Below, in pieces: positions 1 to 3,944 of a stretch of DNA of 6,864 nt. Each line of letters begins with the position of its first letter. The stretch's first letter is position 1. The notes beneath the pieces were generated by a model, which made no database searches, had not been told where the DNA came from, and saw only the letters and a list, made by a program, of their open reading frames with translations. A program made the translations under genes and the position numbers. The stretch is from JBKPFU01 sp046728975 (GTDB lineage: Bacteria; Actinomycetota; Thermoleophilia; Gaiellales; Gaiellaceae), in NCBI GenBank assembly GCA_046728975.1, contig JBKPFU010000013.1, positions 1 through 6,864 on the forward strand, written 5' to 3'.

Positions 1-564
1 GTGCCGAGCCTCGACGGCCACGATCCGCGCAAGCGTCACGATCCGCTTCTCGGTCATGTTGGCGGCTTGCCCGATGTACGCGGCCGAAGTCGTCTCCTCG
101 AGCTGCAGCGCCGCGGCCGCAAAGTTCCGCTGGCTCTTCACGGCGCCGCCGAAGCTGAAACGCGGCTTCGACCGCGCCTCGCTCCCGAGGACTGCCCGCA
201 GCGACGCGACGTGCTCTCGCTCGTGGTTGCCGACAACCCGCGCGAACCGGCGTAACTCCCCCTTCAGCGCACCTGCATTCTGTGCTTCGGCATAGAAGGC
301 CTCCTGGAGGTACTCGAGTAACAGGAGGTAGTTCAGGATCCGAACGTCCTGCGCGTCCGAGGGCGCCGATACCGCCGTTCCCGAGAGCGAGCCGAGGGCG
401 ACACCGCCGAGGCCGACCACTCCTGCGGCCGCCAAGCCTCGGCGCAAAAGCTGAGCGCGCGAAGACCCTTCGATCACGACCGGTGCGACGCCGAGCGACG
501 CCCCCGCGGGCTCGCTGAGCCTCTGCCCGGACGTCGTTACGCGAGGTGTGAGCTTTCGCCGCAC
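1..564 (-). CDS. Exported ferritin-like domain protein, partial (C-terminus beyond window edge)
   Basis: The 188 visible codons encode a Tat-type leader followed by a ferritin-like four-helix domain. Residues 36-42 (RAQLLRR) followed by a small-residue hydrophobic stretch (about 43-66) look like a variant twin-arginine signal, so the protein probably acts outside the membrane. Candidate di-iron ligands are E84 in helix A (NYLLLLEYLQEAFYAEA), the ExxH pair E115/H118, E156 or E157 in helix C, and a second ExxH pair E185/H188 at the window edge. This pattern matches the Ferritin_2-type family common in actinobacteria. The physiological role (iron handling, oxidant protection or something else) is unknown. 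The GTG at 564 was chosen because GGAGG lies 11 bases upstream (576-580). A GTG at 477 would put the Tat motif nearer the N-terminus but has no clear ribosome site. The gene is divergent from the coiled-coil protein gene. The family call is firm; the start is uncertain. Confidence 0.85.
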   Translation of the reverse strand, partial: MRRKLTPRVTTSGQRLSEPAGASLGVAPVVIEGSSRAQLLRRGLAAAGVVGLGGVALGSLSGTAVSAPSDAQDVRILNYLLLLEYLQEAFYAEAQNAGALKGELRRFARVVGNHEREHVASLRAVLGSEARSKPRFSFGGAVKSQRNFAAAALQLEETTSAAYIGQAANMTEKRIVTLARIVAVEARH

Positions 565-598
565 TCTTGCCGCAGCCTCCGCAGAACGAGCGTTTACG

Positions 599-628
599 AG
601 TCTAACACCGGGTATTTCCGAGTTACAA
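599..628 (-). promoter_or_regulatory. Candidate promoter of the ferritin-like gene
   Basis: Read on the minus strand, TTGTAA (628-623) and TAGACT (604-599) are separated by 18 bases. Each matches four of six bases of the sigma-70 consensus. Transcription would begin about 25-30 bases before the GTG at 564, leaving room for the GGAGG at 576-580. The sequence match alone is weak; the position is what makes it plausible. Confidence 0.3.
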
Positions 629-650
629 GACGGGCGAAACGCGGTATTGT
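623..650 (+). promoter_or_regulatory. Candidate promoter of the coiled-coil membrane protein gene
   Basis: TTACAA (623-628) and TATTGT (645-650) are spaced 16 bases apart on the plus strand. The transcript would start near 657, very close to the ATG at 665, so the message would be nearly leaderless with that start, or have a short leader with the ATG at 683. The -35 hexamer is the same DNA as the opposite-strand -35 proposed for the divergent gene. If both promoters are real, they would compete for it. Confidence 0.25.
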
Positions 651-664
651 CCAATCGGGTCCGA

Positions 665-1906
665 ATGTTTTCTGCGGCTGGGATGCGGCTCGCCTGCGGC
701 AGGCTTGTCGTCTGCTCGGCCGTGCTTTGGTTCTGCGTCGCACCCGCGCTGGCGCAGAGCCAAGAACGCGGGAGCGGCAAGCGTTCCGGCAGTGTCCCCC
801 GACAGGTCCGCAAGCTTTGGTCGGAGTACCCGCTCAACCCCGACCGCGCACCGGCCGCTCGCGCGCGCCCTTCGACGACTGAGCGGGCTGCTCCGTCCTC
901 ACAACCCCAAGAGGAATCGAGCGTGCCCGTGCTTGTCGCTGCCGTCGCGGGTGTTGCCGTCGGGCTTGCGGCGCTCGCCCTGCTTCTCAGCCTGCGACCA
1001 GCCCGGGCACTCGTCTTTGCCCGGGCCGCGCCCGACGTGCGAAAATTATTCCCCACGAGATGGCCTCGCCGCTCGAAAACCCCGAGACAGGAGCGCTTCT
1101 CGATGAATGATTCCGTGCGCCGATTCCTTGCGCGCCTCCCAAAGCGCGATACCTACGACCTAAGCCTGCCCGACGCTGTGGCGACCCCGACTTCCGAGCC
1201 GTTGCCTTCTCCCGATCAGGGAGACACGCTGGCATCCGACTCTGCGGACGAGCAAGAAAGGAGCGACACCTTGAAGCAGTCAAAGCCTGCGACGCCCACA
1301 TCCAGTACCAGCGGGGCCGACGAGAACTACGGGCAGGTCGGGGAGGAGGTGGCTGCCGTTCTCGCCTCGGCGCACGAGGCCGCAGAGAAGATTCGCGAGT
1401 CCGCGCGGCAGGAGGCGGAGCACCTCTTGGCTGGCGCACGAGCGACTGCCGACCAGACTCGCAGCGAGAGCGAGGAGCTTCGGGCACAGGCCGACGAGTA
1501 CAGCAAGGAGACGCGCGAGGCCGCTGATCGTCACGCGGCCGAGACACGGGAGAGGACTCGCGAAGCCGCCGACGGCTACGCCGACCAGACACGGCAGAGG
1601 CTTGAGGGTGAGGTTGCGAAGAGACGCGCCGCTCTCGAAGAGGAGGTGCAGGAAATCCGCCGCGCTGCAGAGGAGAAAGCGAAGGCCGTCGAGACGGAGG
1701 CGCTGCAGAAGCAAAAGGCGCTCATCGATGAAGCAGGGCGCTCCGAGGCTCGGCTGGAGCAGCTGCTAGGCGTCTTCCATGGGATGACCGCGCAGCTCGA
1801 AGAGCTGGTCCAGTCTGACCGTCGAGGGCAACCGCGCGCCGAGGAGCACGTGCCCGGGGAGCGGCTCCCGGAAGATTTCAAGCCGCAGCGCGCCGGACGC
1901 GCATAG
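665..1906 (+). CDS. Uncharacterised membrane protein with signal peptide, one transmembrane helix and long coiled coil
   Basis: I do not recognise the family. With the ATG at 665 the protein has 413 residues. It opens with a signal peptide ending in the cleavage-like site APALA|QS (after residue 30). A polar, Pro/Arg/Ser-rich segment of about 55 residues follows, then a clear transmembrane helix at about 87-110 (VPVLVAAVAGVAVGLAALAL...). Arg residues right after it (R111, R114) suggest the C-terminal part is cytoplasmic. Residues 111-226 are low-complexity and probably disordered. Residues 227-382 are Glu/Ala/Arg-rich and strongly coiled-coil-like, including two 15-residue repeats (283-312). 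The overall look recalls DivIVA-like or ATP-synthase-b-like helices, but no diagnostic motif is visible. The frame stays open back to a GTG at 548, but that would bury the signal peptide, so 665 (or the ATG at 683) is preferred. It converges with the small tail-anchored protein gene. The reading frame is confident; the function is unknown. Confidence 0.8.
   Translation: MFSAAGMRLACGRLVVCSAVLWFCVAPALAQSQERGSGKRSGSVPRQVRKLWSEYPLNPDRAPAARARPSTTERAAPSSQPQEESSVPVLVAAVAGVAVGLAALALLLSLRPARALVFARAAPDVRKLFPTRWPRRSKTPRQERFSMNDSVRRFLARLPKRDTYDLSLPDAVATPTSEPLPSPDQGDTLASDSADEQERSDTLKQSKPATPTSSTSGADENYGQVGEEVAAVLASAHEAAEKIRESARQEAEHLLAGARATADQTRSESEELRAQADEYSKETREAADRHAAETRERTREAADGYADQTRQRLEGEVAKRRAALEEEVQEIRRAAEEKAKAVETEALQKQKALIDEAGRSEARLEQLLGVFHGMTAQLEELVQSDRRGQPRAEEHVPGERLPEDFKPQRAGRA
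1511..1600 (+). repeat. Two tandem 45-base units inside the coiled-coil gene
   Basis: Units 1511-1555 and 1556-1600 encode TREAADRHAAETRER and TREAADGYADQTRQR. By eye, 34 of 45 bases agree, and many of the differences fall at third codon positions. This suggests an old in-frame duplication that lengthened the helix and is now diverging under protein-level constraint. Confidence 0.7.
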
Positions 1907-1920
1907 TCGGGACTTTCGCC

Positions 1921-2349
1921 CTACGCCAGCAACCAGGCGCACAACAGCCCGAGGGCTGCGCCCGAGACCACCGGGGCGAGGATGTAGTAGGCACGCTCCC
2001 TAGTTGTTCGATCGCGCATCCAGCGGATCGGCGCGCGGCGCGGCTCGAGGGTGACGACCGTGGGCGCAAGCGTGCGAGGGGAACCGTCGGCGCTCGGCTT
2101 CGGCTTCCTCCGCTGCGCGCGTACGCGCGCGTCCGCCGGATGCTTGCGAATGCGCGGACGCCGAAGCCTCGGTACCCGAACGGGCGAACGCGGCGACGGC
2201 TCCGTGTGGGTGTGGTTGGTTCGTTCGACTCCGATGCTCTCGAGGAGAGCTGCGATCTGTGCGTCGACCACGTCGATACCGCCGGACCGAGAAGTCGCTT
2301 CGGGCCGGCCTCGTCCGCGGCGGTTAATCACGTCGAGCGGAAGCCCCAT
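1921..2349 (-). CDS. Small basic tail-anchored membrane protein, unknown function
   Basis: This 142-residue protein has no family I recognise. Residues 25-41 (IDVVDAQIAALLESIGV) form a possible short amphipathic helix. Residues about 43-112 are a very Arg/Pro/Lys-rich linker that is probably disordered and could bind nucleic acid or acidic lipid. The extreme C-terminus is a hydrophobic helix (121-142, YYILAPVVSGAALGLLCAWL...) that ends at the stop codon, giving a tail-anchor arrangement with the basic part most likely cytoplasmic. The ATG at 2349 was chosen for its strong ribosome site. The frame stays open further upstream, but that would run antisense across the tRNA and adds no recognisable protein. 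Its stop lies 14 bases from that of the converging coiled-coil membrane protein. The strong ribosome site and clean C-terminal helix support it as a real gene. Confidence 0.7.
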   Translation of the reverse strand: MGLPLDVINRRGRGRPEATSRSGGIDVVDAQIAALLESIGVERTNHTHTEPSPRSPVRVPRLRRPRIRKHPADARVRAQRRKPKPSADGSPRTLAPTVVTLEPRRAPIRWMRDRTTRERAYYILAPVVSGAALGLLCAWLLA

Positions 2350-2356
2350 TTCGCCG

Positions 2357-2364
2357 ACCTCCTC
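2357..2364 (-). promoter_or_regulatory. Ribosome binding site setting the start of the tail-anchored protein
   Basis: On the minus strand GAGGAGGT (2364-2357) sits 7 bases before the ATG at 2349-2347. This is a near-ideal Shine-Dalgarno sequence. It decides the start against longer versions of the open frame. Confidence 0.75.
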
Positions 2365-2432
2365 GCCACAAAGCCGCTTGGGCGACCCCCTCCACCGCGA
2401 CCAGCGTACCAAGGGTCGAATCAGAATTGAAT

Positions 2433-2466
2433 GGCAACGGACTCGCCGGGGAACCGTCTCGTTGCC
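2433..2466. repeat. Inverted repeat upstream of the tRNA
   Basis: GGCAACG (2433-2439) is the exact reverse complement of CGTTGCC (2460-2466). The pairing can continue with GAC (2440-2442) against GTC (2456-2458) past one unpaired T, around a GC-rich loop. It ends 21 bases before the tRNA and lies about 70 bases upstream of the tail-anchored protein's ribosome site. Neither strand has a T tract after it, so it is not a classical terminator. An operator or an RNA structure is possible. Confidence 0.4.
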
Positions 2467-2487
2467 CGGCGCTACCCTTGTGACCGC

Positions 2488-2559
2488 GCCCCCGTAGCTC
2501 AGTGGATAGAGCAGCGGTTTCCTAAACCGCGTGCGCAAGTTCGATTCTTGCCGGGGGCA
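2488..2559 (+). tRNA. tRNA-Arg (anticodon CCU)
   Basis: A complete cloverleaf of 72 bases can be drawn. The acceptor stem is GCCCCCG (2488-2494) with CGGGGGC (2552-2558) and discriminator A2559. The D arm is GCTC/GAGC around AGTGGATA. The anticodon stem is GCGGT/ACCGC with loop TTCCTAA, giving anticodon CCT at 2521-2523. The T arm is GCAAG/CTTGC around TTCGATT. It reads the AGG arginine codon. The 3' CCA is not encoded, so it must be added by CCA-adding enzyme. It stands alone, with protein genes on the opposite strand on both sides. Confidence 0.97.
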
Positions 2560-2572
2560 CTCTCTTTTAGCG

Positions 2573-2603
2573 GAGCCGAATCGGGCGGGAGTGTCCCCGG
2601 CTC
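2573..2603 (+). terminator. Possible terminator hairpin after the tRNA
   Basis: GAGCCG (2573-2578) pairs with CGGCTC (2598-2603), and inside it GGGA (2587-2590) pairs with TCCC (2594-2597) around a GTG loop. A bulge of eight bases separates the two helices on the 5' side. It sits 13 bases after the mature tRNA end, where tRNA transcription should stop. There is no T run after it, so intrinsic termination would be weak, and a role in 3'-end processing is equally possible. Confidence 0.35.
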
Positions 2604-2649
2604 TCGCGTGTGAGCCTCGTCTACGAGACGCACTCGATCTCTGTCGTGA

Positions 2650-3426
2650 CTATCTCCTAGGCGGCCGTAGGATCTGCGCCCGCTGAAGACCCTGCTCGAC
2701 GACGGCACGCTGACGCTCGTCGAAAAGCGGCATCACCTCCCGTGCCGCGAGCATGAACAGCTGGAGAGCGGCATTGGAGCCGTCTTGGAGACTCTCGCCG
2801 CCGACTCCGAGCGCCACCGCCTGCGCATCGCGCCAGGCAGGCCCGATCTCTTGCGCGACGATGTCCCAGAGACGGTTTTCGCTGCCGTAGAGGATGCGGC
2901 GGTGAAGCGCGAGCGTCGCTGCGAGGCGAAGCGCGAGCACCGATCGCTGGACTGCCGCGATCGTCTCGTGCTCTCGCGCGAGGCTCGTCACGAGCTTCTG
3001 GACCTCTTCGGTGAATCCCGTGACGCTCTCGGCGACCCACTCGTCGACGCGGTCGCTCACCTGCTCCCAGGTCCAGGCATGCGCCTCCTCCTTGATCGCT
3101 GCCCCCAAGCCCTCGGGATCGTGGAGGAGGACGGCCTCCCTCCACCCAGCAACGTGCGTGCCGAGCCATGCAGGGTCATAGAGACGTCGACGCTGCTCCT
3201 CGGTCGGCGCCCAGCCCAACGCGACGAGCATGCCGTCGCGGACTTCGAGGCGGTAGTGCGGGCCTTCCCCCACTACCGCGAGATCGAGATCCGAGTCCGC
3301 GGTCGCGGCGCCGCTCGCATGGCTCCCGACCAGCGCGACCGCCTGAGCGCCCTCGGCTGCGAGCGATCGGGCGAGCCACTCTGCGACCGCCTTCACCTCG
3401 AGGGCGGGATCGTATCGCCCACGCAC
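2650..3426 (-). CDS. Nucleotidyltransferase-fold protein with C-terminal helical domain
   Basis: The 258-residue product has the signature of the DNA polymerase beta-type nucleotidyltransferase superfamily. G34-S35 begins the VGSHASGAATADSDLDLAVV motif, with metal-binding aspartates D46 and D48. The third carboxylate expected on the next strand is probably E61 or D64 (RLEVRDGMLVAL), which is less certain. From about residue 115 to the end it is predominantly helical, resembling the helix bundle that follows the catalytic domain in kanamycin-nucleotidyltransferase-like and HEPN-like arrangements. Family members transfer NMP groups to antibiotics, proteins or RNA; the acceptor here cannot be deduced. 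It starts at GTG 3426, with GGAGG (3439-3443) 12 bases upstream, which is rather far. No separate HEPN partner or antitoxin-sized gene adjoins it, so a two-gene MNT/HEPN toxin-antitoxin pair is not supported. It is divergent from the cox-like operon. Confidence 0.8.
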   Translation of the reverse strand: MRGRYDPALEVKAVAEWLARSLAAEGAQAVALVGSHASGAATADSDLDLAVVGEGPHYRLEVRDGMLVALGWAPTEEQRRRLYDPAWLGTHVAGWREAVLLHDPEGLGAAIKEEAHAWTWEQVSDRVDEWVAESVTGFTEEVQKLVTSLAREHETIAAVQRSVLALRLAATLALHRRILYGSENRLWDIVAQEIGPAWRDAQAVALGVGGESLQDGSNAALQLFMLAAREVMPLFDERQRAVVEQGLQRAQILRPPRR

Positions 3427-3470
3427 CCTTCGACCGTACCTCCGCTCCCTGACGCCCGCTTGCTATTCGA

Positions 3471-3483
3471 CTCGCCCGGCGAG
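3471..3483. repeat. Short palindrome in the divergent region before the cox-like operon
   Basis: CTCGCC (3471-3476) and GGCGAG (3478-3483) form a perfect inverted repeat around one base. It lies between the nucleotidyltransferase start (3426) and the first cox-like gene (3531). The symmetry suits a repressor site, but a 6-base arm in GC-rich DNA can arise by chance. No convincing -35/-10 pair was found in this 104-base gap. Confidence 0.25.
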
Positions 3484-3530
3484 GCGTAGGCGGCTTCGCC
3501 GGCCGACGATCGCTCTGAGGCCGCTCAGCG

Positions 3531-3944
3531 TTGTCCTACGAGTCAACACCGTGGACGGGAACGGATGACCGTGGAAAACCTGCCACGCGAGGCGCCTGCG
3601 ACACCTCTCAGTGTGGAGCCTGCACGGTTCATCTCGACGGGAAGGCCGTGAAGTCGTGCACCGTGCTGGCGGTTCAGATCGACGGGAGGACCGTCACGAC
3701 CATCGAAGGGCTTGCCTCGAACGGGACGCTCCACGCGGTGCAGGAGGCCTTCCGCGAGAAGCATGGCCTTCAGTGCGGTTACTGCACGCCCGGGATGATC
3801 ATGGCCACGGTCGATCTGCTCGCCGCGAGCCCACAGCCAAGCGACGAGGAGATCCGGCATGCGCTCGAGGGGAACCTGTGCCGGTGCACGGGCTACGAGA
3901 ACATCGTTCGGGCCGTTCACGAGGCCGCGGAGGTGACGCGATGA
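3531..3944 (+). CDS. coxS: CoxS-like [2Fe-2S] subunit of a molybdenum hydroxylase, with atypical or truncated N-terminus
   Basis: This is the iron-sulfur subunit that carries electrons from the molybdenum site to FAD. All eight cluster ligands are present: C23, C28, C31 and C43 (ACDTSQCGAC and KSC) for the plant-ferredoxin-type cluster, and C82, C85, C117 and C119 (QCGYCTPGM, NLCRCTGY) for the second cluster in the helical domain. From C23 onward the match to CoxS is close. Before it, only 22 residues remain where the family normally has about 40, and they do not resemble the usual VNG...LLxFLRExLGLTGTxxG segment. The only in-frame start is a TTG at 3531, with weak TGAGG (3516-3520) before it and an in-frame TGA at 3516-3518. 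The 5' end may therefore be deleted or frameshifted, or the sequence may contain an error. The stop overlaps the next start by 4 bases (ATGA), showing translational coupling to coxL. Confidence 0.8.
   Translation: MSYESTPWTGTDDRGKPATRGACDTSQCGACTVHLDGKAVKSCTVLAVQIDGRTVTTIEGLASNGTLHAVQEAFREKHGLQCGYCTPGMIMATVDLLAASPQPSDEEIRHALEGNLCRCTGYENIVRAVHEAAEVTR

Noticed and set aside
548..664. GTG at 548 as the start of the coiled-coil protein
   Set aside because: It would place 39 ordinary residues before a clear signal peptide and overlap the start of the divergent ferritin-like gene.
2350..2538. Upstream extension of the tail-anchored protein frame to 2538
   Set aside because: It runs antisense across the tRNA, and the ATG at 2349 has a near-perfect ribosome site.
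2618..2630. Hairpin CGTCT-ACG-AGACG downstream of the tRNA
   Set aside because: A 5-base stem with no T tract on either strand is too short to claim as a terminator.
2488..2649. tRNA-Arg as an integration site of a mobile element
   Set aside because: No integrase, no repeat of the tRNA 3' end and no phage-like genes are visible in the window.
3460..3488. TTGCTA as a -35 for the cox-like operon
   Set aside because: No acceptable -10 lies 16-18 bases downstream.
2785..3489. Plus-strand open frame of 234 codons opposite the nucleotidyltransferase
   Set aside because: The minus-strand product has a coherent catalytic motif and helical pattern. The plus-strand one is Arg/Asp-rich with no motif and is a typical GC-rich shadow.
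3565..3651. Small open frame starting ATG at 3565 within the coxS 5' region
   Set aside because: It yields 28 residues without any motif and overlaps the coxS cysteine region. It is noted only as part of the disrupted 5' end.
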